This document shows, piece by piece, positions 50,817 through 59,782 of a DNA stretch of 64,000 nucleotides. The position numbers and the translations under genes were made by a program. This DNA is from Microbulbifer donghaiensis (GTDB lineage: Bacteria > Pseudomonadota > Gammaproteobacteria > Pseudomonadales > Cellvibrionaceae), in contig NZ_FQVA01000005.1 of the NCBI RefSeq assembly GCF_900129095.1, forward strand, positions 62,001-126,000. Direction: 5' to 3'. Position 1 is the stretch's first letter. Each line of letters opens with the position of its first letter. The notes below the pieces were generated by a model. It worked only from the letters and a program-made list of their open reading frames with translations, searched no databases and was not told the DNA's origin.

Positions 50817-51143
50817 CTACTTCTGTACCCAGCGACCAAGTTTATCTTGATAGTACTCTCCCGGGGCCACTCGCGCCTCGAGCTTTTCTGCAGCGCGCGC
50901 CGCTACCTGGGCGATATCGATGTTATTGCGCTTTGCGATGCGGGCGTACTCGGCTTTCCGCTTGGCGTTGACTTCCGCCACCAATGCCTCGAGTTCGGGG
51001 GAGCTCTGGCTGACTACGGCGATATAGCCGCTGTTTGCCTCGCCGACAAGGCCCTGGCTCTTGGCTTCCCCCAGGTTGATGGCCAGGGCCGGCAGTGCAA
51101 TAGCCAGGCTCAGAAACAGCAGGGCAGTCTTTATAAGCTTCAT
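50817..51143 (-). CDS. ydbL: YdbL family (DUF1318) periplasmic protein
   Basis: A 108-residue protein with a Sec signal peptide (LIKTALLFLSLAIALPALA) and the DUF1318 body (LGEAKSQGLVGEANSGYI, then VNAKRKAEYARIAKRNNID and the final LGRWVQK). In E. coli YdbL assists assembly of the YnbE-YdbH lipid bridge. AAGGAGG precedes the ATG. It is the last gene of the operon, 11 bp after ynbE. Confidence 0.92.
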   Translation of the reverse strand: MKLIKTALLFLSLAIALPALAINLGEAKSQGLVGEANSGYIAVVSQSSPELEALVAEVNAKRKAEYARIAKRNNIDIAQVAARAAEKLEARVAPGEYYQDKLGRWVQK

Positions 51144-51154
51144 GGTTCGCCTCC

Positions 51155-51349
51155 TTAGAAAATGCCTTCTTTGTCGTCGAAGAGGTCATCCAGCTCCCTG
51201 TCGACCTTGACGCGGATCTCGTGCTCGATCTTTACATTCAGGTTGACAGTAATAGGCTCACTGGGCGCCTGCACCGCTACCGTTGGCGTGCACCCTGCGG
51301 TAACCATAGCGCAGAGTAGCAGTGCAGGGGTTAATCTGGTCGTCGTCAT
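51155..51349 (-). CDS. ynbE: YnbE family lipoprotein
   Basis: A 64-residue lipoprotein (lipobox TAGC). The mature part (TVNLNVKIEHEIRVKVDRELDDLF) is the YnbE beta-strand segment that, in E. coli, is proposed to stack on the YdbH bridge end at the outer membrane. AGGAG precedes the ATG. It lies between ydbH and ydbL in the standard order. Confidence 0.93.
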   Translation of the reverse strand: MTTTRLTPALLLCAMVTAGCTPTVAVQAPSEPITVNLNVKIEHEIRVKVDRELDDLFDDKEGIF

Positions 51350-51432
51350 CTGACGCTCCTCAGGGTCTAACTTCTGGGTTATTGTAGCGGGGCAAGCTTA
51401 ACCCAATCTGAATCGGAATGATTGGGGTTGGT

Positions 51433-54381
51433 TCACTGAATCTGCTTTTCGAGAGCCTCGGTCAGATCTCGGCTGGCCTGCAGGGAGCGCAGCATGGCAG
51501 GGATATTGTTTTCGAGGTTCAGGTTGATGATCAAGTCCCTGTCGGCATCCACGGAATCACTGCGTCCAACCAGCTTCAGTTGCAGTTGCATATCACCACT
51601 GGGGGGATATTCCACTGTGCCGGAGAGTTCTCGATAGTTGTAATCTTCCAGTGCCCCCGCGATAAGCTTGAGTTGCGGGTTGCTGGATAGCATCTCTGCA
51701 GAAAAGGCGCCGTAATATCGCAGCCTGCCGCCGGGTGCCCGTGCCTGTACACTTCCATGTTCAATGGTTATCCCCTCCCGGCTGGTGATGAGTGGAATTT
51801 TCAGGTCGAGGATTCCCGTTGCCGCGAAGTTCTCCGCTTCAGTTTCCCGGGCCAGTTCCCTGAGGGAAATTTCATTGAGAAGAACCAGGCTGCGGCGCTC
51901 CTCGCCTTTGAGACTCCAAACCAGGGCTTCAGACTGCAGCTTCCCGCCTAATAATTCCGCGCGGAGTTTTTCGAATCTCAGCTCCTGTTTCTGATCCAGT
52001 GATAGTGTGAATTGGATATCCTTTACCGGCAGTCCCACATCCAGTGTGTCGATGCGCACCGGTTGTGGCTTTGACGTTATCCAGTTCTCCTCCGGCTTTA
52101 TCAAAGCGAACCGCGTTTGCACTCCCGTCGCAAAACTGTCGCCATAGACTGCCGCTGCGTCATTCAGGGTGACGTTAATGTTGTCACCCTGTGTCTGCGG
52201 CCAGGACAGTTTGCCAGCGGCGGTAAGCGTGCCTGCGACCAGGTCCAGTGGCAGGCCTGCTACGGACTCGCTGAGCGGTTGCTGCTGGCTGAATTTCACA
52301 GGCTCCAGGGTAAACTCAGCGTTTCCCTTCGCGGTGTCCAGGTCGTGACGCCACTGTGCCCGAGCATTCAGACTGCCCGCCTGCAACTGATTTTCACCGC
52401 GAAGCCGGTTTCCATTTAAGTTGAGTTTGCCGGATAGTACAGGTTCCAGCCGATAGCCCCCCTGAGCGGTAAATTTTAGGTTGTCAGACCGGTAGCTACT
52501 TGTGAATTGCGATTGGCTGTCGTCCAGCCGAAAATGCATATCGTCAAATCTTACCGCCCCCGAAGCTGTCATTTCCTCGTTTTTCAACTTGGAAAAACTG
52601 GTGATTGACTCCGGGCTGTTACAGGCCGGATTACCGTCCGCCAGTGTGCATTCCACGTGGGTTGTGCTGAATGAAAAATCCTCCACTTCGATACCGTCCC
52701 GGGAGATCTGCCGAGCGGTAAATGCCGATTGCCGGAGCTCCCAGCGTTGCCGGTTGGCCTGTAGGGTGAAGTCGAGTTGCGTATGGAGTTTCGGTTCGCG
52801 AATGGTGAGAGTGCTTGATTTATGGTCGATTTTATCTGCAGCCACCTGGAGTTTCAGGGCGCATCTGGTCTCCTCTGCGATGGTACAGTCTACCTGTTGC
52901 AATTCCGAAGCGATCGCAGCTTTCCCGCCATCTGGGGTTAATTGCAGTGCCGCAGTCCCCTCGGTGATTTGGATATCGCCGGGCCACTCAGCAATCTGCA
53001 GGTTCACCGGTTTCGCAATCCGAATATCTACCTTCCCTTTATGCCAGCCGAACTGGGAGGCTGGCGAGTCTTGCTGCAGCTCTGCGGTATAGCTGAATCC
53101 CGCACGGCTATCGGGCAACAGCGTCAGAGTGATGTTGCTCAGCCAGCTTTGGTGGAGCGCTCGGTCGTCACGCAAAGGCGATACTTTTGCCATGCCGGCG
53201 AAGTGCACGGCGCCGGAAGGCGAACCGAGCTTCAAGGCTGCTAGCATTTTCTGCCATCGGGGTGCAGCTAGGAGGGGAGATGCGGCTTCAAGATTGAGAG
53301 TGCCGGTGACCTCGATCGAGGGCTTTTCGTTTTTGCTGCGGGTTTGGGTTTGCAGGTCGAGCAGTGGCACCGGTTGACCGGTTGGAGTTAGCTTCAACGT
53401 TGCCGATCCGGCGATGGCTTCTGTCCTTGCTGGCTCTAGCGACTTCAGTGACAGTTCGATGGGGGTATCCGTGGACACTGATAAGTCGGCGGGGACACCC
53501 AGCAGCGTCTCTGGAAGGGTCAGGTGTAACGACTCACCATTTAACTTTGCAACGATATCGCGGTAGGCCTGTAATTGGAGCGCTTCGTCCGGCAGTGCCA
53601 GCTCGATACTGGCGGTCAACTTTCCCGACGCGCTCGCCGCAATTTCATCGAGGTTCCCTAAGAGGGGCAGGCCGGCGATGCGCTGCAGATCCGATTCAAG
53701 TCGTAGGGCGGTTTGCCAGGTATCATTATCTCCCGGTGCCAGGTTGCAACGCAGTGAAAGCGCTGGGTCCTGCCCCGCGGTACCGAGGTGAGCGACCAGC
53801 GATAACTGGTTTTCCTGTGGTTGAATTCGCAGGGAGAGCCGCTGTTCGCCGCTCAATAGTGCGGCATCAATCGTATCTTCGGTGTGGTCGCGGCGAAGAT
53901 CCAGTGCTGCAGGTGTTGCTGTCCTGCCTCGCCACTGCAGCTCCCTGATATGCAGTTTTTCCGGTAGATACCGGTGTATGCTCCATACCGTGTCGCTGAG
54001 TCTAAAGGCTGGTATGGGTTCTTCTTCCTTTTTCTCCGGTATGGCAGTTGTCGCAACTGCTCTCTCAGGAGGCTCAAATTCCAATCTTTCTACGGTGACT
54101 TGTGTGCGATTTTCTGCTCCAGAAAAAATCAGGCTGAAAGGCCGCAGCAGTCGCACATTCTCCAGATGCAGCGTTGCGCCATCACTGAGGGCTAGTTTCA
54201 GTCGCTCAATATCGATCTGCCCGAAAGAAAGCTGCAGGCCGTCAAGCGACTCGATTTTTCCGCCGTCGATCAGGGAATTAATCAGGGCCGGCACAGCGCG
54301 GTCGCGCTCCCACCAGAGCCAACCGCCGAGCGCAATGACCAGCAGAACTGCCACGAATGGGACCAGGCGGGATGTGCGCAC
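51433..54381 (-). CDS. ydbH: YdbH AsmA-like intermembrane phospholipid transport protein
   Basis: About 982 residues from the GTG at 54381, chosen because AAGAGG lies 6 bp upstream; a TTG at 54435 has no such site. One N-terminal membrane anchor (LVPFVAVLLVIALGGWLWW) is followed by a very long periplasmic beta-rich region and the C-terminal YdbH segment (EGITIEHGSVQARAPGGRLRYYG, then NLNLENNIPAMLRSLQASRDL). In E. coli YdbH is redundant with TamB and YhdP in carrying phospholipids to the outer membrane. It heads the ydbH-ynbE-ydbL operon and is divergent from ggt. Confidence 0.9.
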   Translation of the reverse strand: MRTSRLVPFVAVLLVIALGGWLWWERDRAVPALINSLIDGGKIESLDGLQLSFGQIDIERLKLALSDGATLHLENVRLLRPFSLIFSGAENRTQVTVERLEFEPPERAVATTAIPEKKEEEPIPAFRLSDTVWSIHRYLPEKLHIRELQWRGRTATPAALDLRRDHTEDTIDAALLSGEQRLSLRIQPQENQLSLVAHLGTAGQDPALSLRCNLAPGDNDTWQTALRLESDLQRIAGLPLLGNLDEIAASASGKLTASIELALPDEALQLQAYRDIVAKLNGESLHLTLPETLLGVPADLSVSTDTPIELSLKSLEPARTEAIAGSATLKLTPTGQPVPLLDLQTQTRSKNEKPSIEVTGTLNLEAASPLLAAPRWQKMLAALKLGSPSGAVHFAGMAKVSPLRDDRALHQSWLSNITLTLLPDSRAGFSYTAELQQDSPASQFGWHKGKVDIRIAKPVNLQIAEWPGDIQITEGTAALQLTPDGGKAAIASELQQVDCTIAEETRCALKLQVAADKIDHKSSTLTIREPKLHTQLDFTLQANRQRWELRQSAFTARQISRDGIEVEDFSFSTTHVECTLADGNPACNSPESITSFSKLKNEEMTASGAVRFDDMHFRLDDSQSQFTSSYRSDNLKFTAQGGYRLEPVLSGKLNLNGNRLRGENQLQAGSLNARAQWRHDLDTAKGNAEFTLEPVKFSQQQPLSESVAGLPLDLVAGTLTAAGKLSWPQTQGDNINVTLNDAAAVYGDSFATGVQTRFALIKPEENWITSKPQPVRIDTLDVGLPVKDIQFTLSLDQKQELRFEKLRAELLGGKLQSEALVWSLKGEERRSLVLLNEISLRELARETEAENFAATGILDLKIPLITSREGITIEHGSVQARAPGGRLRYYGAFSAEMLSSNPQLKLIAGALEDYNYRELSGTVEYPPSGDMQLQLKLVGRSDSVDADRDLIINLNLENNIPAMLRSLQASRDLTEALEKQIQ

Positions 54382-54490
54382 GCGTAACCTCTTGAAAGTG
54401 ACTTGCGATTGCCGGTTTTTTGTGGAAACTGGCAACGCTATACGGTTTCAGTGTAACCGGCTTGGAACAATAATAAGAGAGGCACCTTTT

Positions 54491-56203
54491 GTGAATTTCG
54501 CTTTTCGAGCCATTCTTTCTGGCGCATTCTTTTTCATGTCCCTGATCAGCGGGGGAATAGCTGTGGCTTACGATCGAGTGAATGGTGAGGGCTTTGCCAG
54601 TCGCTCGCCAGTACTGGCAACGCACGGCATGGCGGCCACGAGTCAGCCGCTGGCCACGCAGATCGCACTGGATATCCTCAAACGCGGAGGCAGTGCCGTC
54701 GACGCGGCGATTGCCGCCAATGCAGCGCAAGGCCTGATGGAACCGACCGGGAACGGAATCGGCGGAGATCTGTTCGCAATTGTTTGGAGCGCTGAAGAGG
54801 ACAAGCTCTACGGCCTGAATGCCAGTGGTCGTTCACCCAAGTCGCTGCCCTTCGAATACTTCGCAAAAAACGGTCTGTCGAAGATCCCGTCGCACGGACC
54901 ATTGCCAGTATCTGTCCCCGGTGCTGTGGACGGTTGGTTCGAACTGCACAAGAAGTTCGGTCGACTGCCGATGACAGATATTCTGGCGCCAGCGATCGAT
55001 TATGCTGAGCGGGGTTTCCCGGTGACACAACTGGTAGCCTATTACTGGAACCGCTCCGCACCGCTGCTTGACAAGTACCCGGGATTCCGAGAAACCTACT
55101 TGCCCGGGGGCAGGGCGCCGCAGGAGGGTGACCTGTTCCGCAACCCGCGCCTCGCCAAAACGTATCGGCAGATAGCAGAGGGCGGCCGCGACGCCTTCTA
55201 CAAGGGGGATATCGCCAGGAAAATCGCCGACTACATGAAGGAGAATGGCGGCTTCCTCTCCTACGAGGACCTGGCGTCGCACGCATCGGACTGGGTGGAG
55301 CCGGTTTCGACCAACTACCGCGGCTACGATATCTGGGAACTGCCTCCCAATGGCCAGGGTATCGCGGCACTGCAAATACTGAACATTCTCGAAGGCTACG
55401 ACCTGGCCAAGCTTGGGCGCACCAGCCCGGAGTACGTACACCTGTTTGTCGAGGCGAAAAAGCTGGCCTTTGAAGACCGGGCTAGATATTACGCCGATCC
55501 CGCATTTAACGAGATTCCTGTCGCGCAGCTGATTTCGAAGAAGTATGCCGCGGAGCGGCGCAAGCTGATCAACCCGGACAAGGCGGCCAGGCGATACGAT
55601 GCCGTTAATGTCGCTTTGCGCCACGGGGATACCATTTATCTGACCGTTGCGGACAAGGACGGCAACATGGTGTCGCTGATCCAGAGTAACTATCGCGGTA
55701 TGGGGTCGGGTATGACGCCTGCGGACCTGGGCTTTATCCTGCAGGATCGCGGCGAGATGTTCAGTCTCGAGGAGGGGCACTTCAACCAGTATCAGCGGGG
55801 CAAGCGGCCCTTCCACACCATTATCCCCGCGTTCATTACCAAGAATGGCAAACCGTTCATGAGTTTTGGCGTGATGGGCGGGGCGACCCAGCCGCAGATG
55901 CATGCACAGATAGTGATCAATATGGTGGATTTCGGCCTCAATGTGCAGGAGGCGGGCGATGCACCACGCATATTGCATAGTGGTTCCAGCCAGCCGACGG
56001 ACGAGATCATGACTGACGGCGGTTACATCAGTTTGGAGGACGGTTTCCCGATGGAAAGCCGCCGGACACTGGTTCAGATGGGCCACCAGCTACGCTTCGA
56101 GAGTGGGCCCTATGGCGGCTACCAGGGCATCATGCGCGACGATCAGGGTGTCTATTGGGGGGCTTCGGAAAGCCGCAAGGACGGGCACGCTGCCGGCTAT
56201 TGA
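54491..56203 (+). CDS. ggt: Gamma-glutamyltransferase (YwrD-like)
   Basis: About 570 residues from the GTG at 54491, which has AAGAGAGG 8 bp upstream; the frame is open far upstream, but that is antisense to ydbH. A signal peptide (about 1-27) leads to MAATSQPLATQIALDILKRGGSAVDAAIAANAAQGLMEPTGNGIGGDLF. The autoprocessing threonine is Thr381 in GDTIYLTVADKDGN, with the downstream GSGMTPADLGFILQDRG. It resembles the YwrD subgroup rather than classical E. coli Ggt. It should process glutathione or other gamma-glutamyl compounds in the periplasm. Confidence 0.9.
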   Translation: MNFAFRAILSGAFFFMSLISGGIAVAYDRVNGEGFASRSPVLATHGMAATSQPLATQIALDILKRGGSAVDAAIAANAAQGLMEPTGNGIGGDLFAIVWSAEEDKLYGLNASGRSPKSLPFEYFAKNGLSKIPSHGPLPVSVPGAVDGWFELHKKFGRLPMTDILAPAIDYAERGFPVTQLVAYYWNRSAPLLDKYPGFRETYLPGGRAPQEGDLFRNPRLAKTYRQIAEGGRDAFYKGDIARKIADYMKENGGFLSYEDLASHASDWVEPVSTNYRGYDIWELPPNGQGIAALQILNILEGYDLAKLGRTSPEYVHLFVEAKKLAFEDRARYYADPAFNEIPVAQLISKKYAAERRKLINPDKAARRYDAVNVALRHGDTIYLTVADKDGNMVSLIQSNYRGMGSGMTPADLGFILQDRGEMFSLEEGHFNQYQRGKRPFHTIIPAFITKNGKPFMSFGVMGGATQPQMHAQIVINMVDFGLNVQEAGDAPRILHSGSSQPTDEIMTDGGYISLEDGFPMESRRTLVQMGHQLRFESGPYGGYQGIMRDDQGVYWGASESRKDGHAAGY

Positions 56204-56239
56204 TTACCTGATATTTTCGCCTGCAGTTCGGGTGCTGTT

Positions 56240-56262
56240 GCGACAGCTCCCGCTGCTGTCGC
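56240..56262 (+). terminator. Possible terminator after ggt
   Basis: A perfect 8-bp stem GCGACAGC (56240-56247) with GCTGTCGC (56255-56262), followed by a T/C-rich tract (GATTTCTCCCTCTC). Weak as an intrinsic terminator. Confidence 0.4.
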
Positions 56263-56511
56263 GATTTCTCCCTCTCTTTATCGCCCAGGGCAGTTGCGCT
56301 ACGTAGACGTTTCCGCGACCTGCGTGGGCGATAATATCCACGAGCCCCGTTTTTCTTCAGGATTACACCAAAAGACCGTCGCCAACCGACCGATCTGAAA
56401 TCTTTCGACGGCGGTCACTTGTGAAATTTGTCGGGAGTGATAACTTGTGCGCCGCGTCCTAACTGAACCGGGTTTGTGGCGCAAACTGCCCTGCGGAGGA
56501 TGTTTCCCACT

Positions 56512-59142
56512 ATGAAAGATGCCCAGCCCACAACCATTTACCTGAAAGACTACCGAGTGCCGGACTATCTGGTCGATAGCACCGACCTGCATTTTGAACT
56601 GCAGCCCAAGGCCACCCTGGTCAAGTCGCGGCTGAAGATCCGGCGCAATCCGGAGGCGGGAGCGGGGCTGCCGCCGCTGGTGCTCGATGGCGTGGAGCTG
56701 GAGCTGCTGTCGGTCGCCATCGACGGCAAACTGGTTCCCGCCAGTGGTTACGAGGAACTGCCGCAGGGACTGTCGATTCCGGTTGATGCGCCTGAATTTG
56801 AGCTGGAGATTCACAACCGGATTAACCCGGAAGGCAACACCTCACTGGAGGGCCTGTACCTCTCCAATGGCATGTATTGCACCCAGTGCGAGGCGGAGGG
56901 ATTCCGCAAAATTACCTACTACCCGGATCGCCCCGACGTGATGTCCAGGTTTACCACCACCATTGTGGCACCGCGGCAGTACCCGGTATTGCTCTCCAAC
57001 GGCAATGAGATAGCGCGGGGCAACACCGAGGACGGGCGCCAGTTCGTCACCTGGGAGGACCCATTCGTGAAGCCGTCTTATCTGTTTGCTCTTGTGGCCG
57101 GGGACCTGCAAAAGGTTGAGGACAGCTACACCACTGCCAGCGGTCGCGAGGTAAAGCTGCAGATCTTTACCGAGGCAAAAAATATCGGTAAGTGTGACCA
57201 CGCCATGCGCTCACTGAAAAAGGCCATGCGCTGGGACGAAGAGGTCTACGGACTCGAATACGACCTGGATATCTTTATGGTCGTGGCGGTGGATCACTTC
57301 AACATGGGGGCGATGGAAAACAAGGGGCTGAATATATTCAATTCAGCCTGCGTGCTGGCGAGTCCGGAGACCGCTACTGACAGTACTTTCCAGCGAATCG
57401 AATCCATCGTAGGTCACGAGTATTTCCACAACTGGTCCGGCAATCGGGTCACCTGTCGCGACTGGTTCCAGTTAAGCCTGAAAGAGGGCTTCACCGTATT
57501 CCGCGATGCGGAATTCTCCGCGGACATGAACTCCCGCGCGGTCAAGCGCATCGAGGATGTATCCCTGTTGCGTACCGTTCAGTTTGCCGAAGATGCGGGG
57601 CCGATGGCACACCCGGTGCGCCCAGATTCCTATATGGAGATCTCCAACTTTTACACCCTGACCGTCTATGAAAAAGGCGCGGAAGTGGTGCGCATGGTTC
57701 ACACGTTGTTGGGGGGCGAAGGTTTTCGCAAAGGCAGTGATCTCTATTTTGAGCGTCACGACGGCTGTGCGGTGACCTGCGAGGATTTTATCAAGGCAAT
57801 GGAAGATGCCAACGAAGTCGATTTGGCCCAGTTCCGCCGCTGGTACAGTCAGGCCGGCACCCCGGTATTGGAAGTAACCGACGCCTATGATGCGGCCTCT
57901 GGCAATTATGCGCTGACCGTCAGGCAGTCATGTCCCGCGACGCCGGAGCAAAAGGAAAAATTGCCGTTCCATGTCCCTCTGGCGCTCGGACTGCTCGGAG
58001 CTGACGGACGCGATTTGCCACTGGATGCGGCAGGTAACACTCAGGTCGTTCTCCAGATAACCGAGCAAGAGCAGACGTTCAACTTCGCTGGTCTGACGGA
58101 AAAGCCGCTGCCTTCACTTCTACGCGGTTTCTCCGCCCCGGTGAAGGTCCGGTACGATTACAACACCGAGCAGTTGCTGTTCCTGATGCGCAGTGATACG
58201 GATGAATTCAACCGTTGGGATGCCAGCCAGCGTCTGGCATTTATGGCGCTGGAGCAGCTGCAGAACGACTTCCGCAACGGAAAGTCGCTACAGCTGCCGG
58301 CAGAGCTGGTGGCGGCCTATCGCAGCATACTGAGAAGTCAGGATCTGGATCCCGCACTGGTGGCGGAAATGCTGGCGTTGCCCAGTGAGCAAACCCTGGC
58401 GGAGCAGTCCGAGAAGATAGACGCCGAGGCGATCATGGCCGCGCGGAGATTTGCTCGCGATGCACTGGCGAGCGCGTTGAAAGAAGACCTGCGCACCTGT
58501 TACCGCAGGTTGCACAGTGACAAGCCATACAGCCCCAGTGCCGCCGATATCGCCGAGCGCAGTTTGAAAAATGCCTGCCTGTCTTATTTGTGTGTTACCG
58601 AAGATGCGGACGCGTTGGGAATGGCGCGCGAGCAGTTCGAACAAGCGACCAATATGACCGACAGTGCCGCGGCACTGGGCGCGCTGGTGAATTATGGCGA
58701 GGCTGCCACTGCCGAGGCTGCGCTCCAGTCATTTTACGACCGCTGGCAGCAGGATACCCAGGTGGTCGAGTTGTGGTTTGGCCTGCAGAGTAGCAGTGCC
58801 AAGTGGGGAACCCTGGACAGGGTGCGCACCCTGATGCAGCATCCGGCTTTCGAGCAAAAAAATCCAAATAAAGTGCGCGCGGTTATCGGCGGCTTCGCCA
58901 ACCGTAACTTCACCCAGTTCCACAGTGCCGACGGCAGTGGATTTGAGTTTATTGCCGAACAGGTCATTGCGCTGGATAAACTCAATCCGCAGATAGCCGC
59001 CCGGCTGGTAATCCCGATCACTCGCTGGAAGAAATACCGCGGGGCGTTAGGAGAAAACATGCGAGATACATTGCAGTCGGTAATGGATTCCGGCAAGTTA
59101 TCCGCGGACCTGTTTGAAGTGGTCAGCAAAAGCTTGATTTGA
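56512..59142 (+). CDS. pepN: Aminopeptidase N
   Basis: About 876 residues from the ATG at 56512, 12 bp after GGAGG; a start at 56476 or 56500 is less likely. M1-family motifs are GAMENKG (near residue 266) and the zinc site HEYFH (His302, Glu303, His306) with Glu325 19 residues on (LKEG). The N-terminal DYRVPDYLVDSTDLHF matches E. coli PepN. It is a broad cytosolic aminopeptidase. It follows ggt by about 300 bp, a gap with only the hairpin noted and no gene. Confidence 0.96.
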   Translation: MKDAQPTTIYLKDYRVPDYLVDSTDLHFELQPKATLVKSRLKIRRNPEAGAGLPPLVLDGVELELLSVAIDGKLVPASGYEELPQGLSIPVDAPEFELEIHNRINPEGNTSLEGLYLSNGMYCTQCEAEGFRKITYYPDRPDVMSRFTTTIVAPRQYPVLLSNGNEIARGNTEDGRQFVTWEDPFVKPSYLFALVAGDLQKVEDSYTTASGREVKLQIFTEAKNIGKCDHAMRSLKKAMRWDEEVYGLEYDLDIFMVVAVDHFNMGAMENKGLNIFNSACVLASPETATDSTFQRIESIVGHEYFHNWSGNRVTCRDWFQLSLKEGFTVFRDAEFSADMNSRAVKRIEDVSLLRTVQFAEDAGPMAHPVRPDSYMEISNFYTLTVYEKGAEVVRMVHTLLGGEGFRKGSDLYFERHDGCAVTCEDFIKAMEDANEVDLAQFRRWYSQAGTPVLEVTDAYDAASGNYALTVRQSCPATPEQKEKLPFHVPLALGLLGADGRDLPLDAAGNTQVVLQITEQEQTFNFAGLTEKPLPSLLRGFSAPVKVRYDYNTEQLLFLMRSDTDEFNRWDASQRLAFMALEQLQNDFRNGKSLQLPAELVAAYRSILRSQDLDPALVAEMLALPSEQTLAEQSEKIDAEAIMAARRFARDALASALKEDLRTCYRRLHSDKPYSPSAADIAERSLKNACLSYLCVTEDADALGMAREQFEQATNMTDSAAALGALVNYGEAATAEAALQSFYDRWQQDTQVVELWFGLQSSSAKWGTLDRVRTLMQHPAFEQKNPNKVRAVIGGFANRNFTQFHSADGSGFEFIAEQVIALDKLNPQIAARLVIPITRWKKYRGALGENMRDTLQSVMDSGKLSADLFEVVSKSLI

Positions 59143-59220
59143 GTACGGAACTTAAGTGGGCGGCAGCTCTGTAGTGGGGCGAAGCTGCTACTTGTCCCCG
59201 GCGCGGCTCTCGGGGTGCGT

Positions 59221-59769
59221 TTACAAGATACGGCTGTCTCGCTCTGCGCCCAGCCGAATCAGCTCCAGACCTCCTCCTGTCAGTTGCAACTCGGTTACCG
59301 ACGTATAATCCGGGCGAAATTGCTGTGTTCGCCGGTCATTGCGGATATGGGCAACGATGGAATTGATTACCATAAAGTGACAGAAGATTACTGTGTCCTC
59401 TTCCAGCCCGAGCAGGTAATTCAGGATTCCCATGCGCCATCTCAGTTGACGCTCGTCCTGTGTATCCCAGTCGCTGGCGAGCAACGCCCGGATCCACTGA
59501 CCTCGCTTGCTGAGGGGGACGTCCTCAGGAGAGGGGAGTTCAGTCACAGCGCTTTCTATATTTACCGGGCACTGCCATATGTCTGCCAGGGGCTGGGCAG
59601 TCTGGCGGGCGCGGGTTTTTGGGCTGCTGGTCAGTGTGAGGGGGCGTGAAGGGGCAAGTGTCCGTGCTAACTCGCCCGCCTGCTGGCGGCCCAGGTCGGT
59701 AAGTTCCGGATCGGCAATTGATGGCCCTTTGGTCGCTTCGCCGTGGCGAACCAGTAATATGCGTGTCAC
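59221..59769 (-). CDS. sixA: SixA-type histidine phosphatase
   Basis: A 182-residue member of the histidine phosphatase branch with the N-terminal LLVRHGEA (His9), SSPKTRARQTAQ and a late CHFMVINSI. SixA dephosphorylates phosphohistidine on the ArcB/PTS proteins. This protein is a little longer than E. coli SixA (161), so a different phosphatase is possible. The start is a GTG at 59769, 13 bp after the esterase stop, suggesting one transcript. Confidence 0.75.
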   Translation of the reverse strand: MTRILLVRHGEATKGPSIADPELTDLGRQQAGELARTLAPSRPLTLTSSPKTRARQTAQPLADIWQCPVNIESAVTELPSPEDVPLSKRGQWIRALLASDWDTQDERQLRWRMGILNYLLGLEEDTVIFCHFMVINSIVAHIRNDRRTQQFRPDYTSVTELQLTGGGLELIRLGAERDSRIL

Positions 59770-59782
59770 TCGACTGCTAACT

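Noticed and set aside
53882..54490. 203-codon N-terminal extension of the gamma-glutamyltransferase frame
   Set aside because: It runs antisense through ydbH, and a signal peptide with a good ribosome-binding site starts at 54491.
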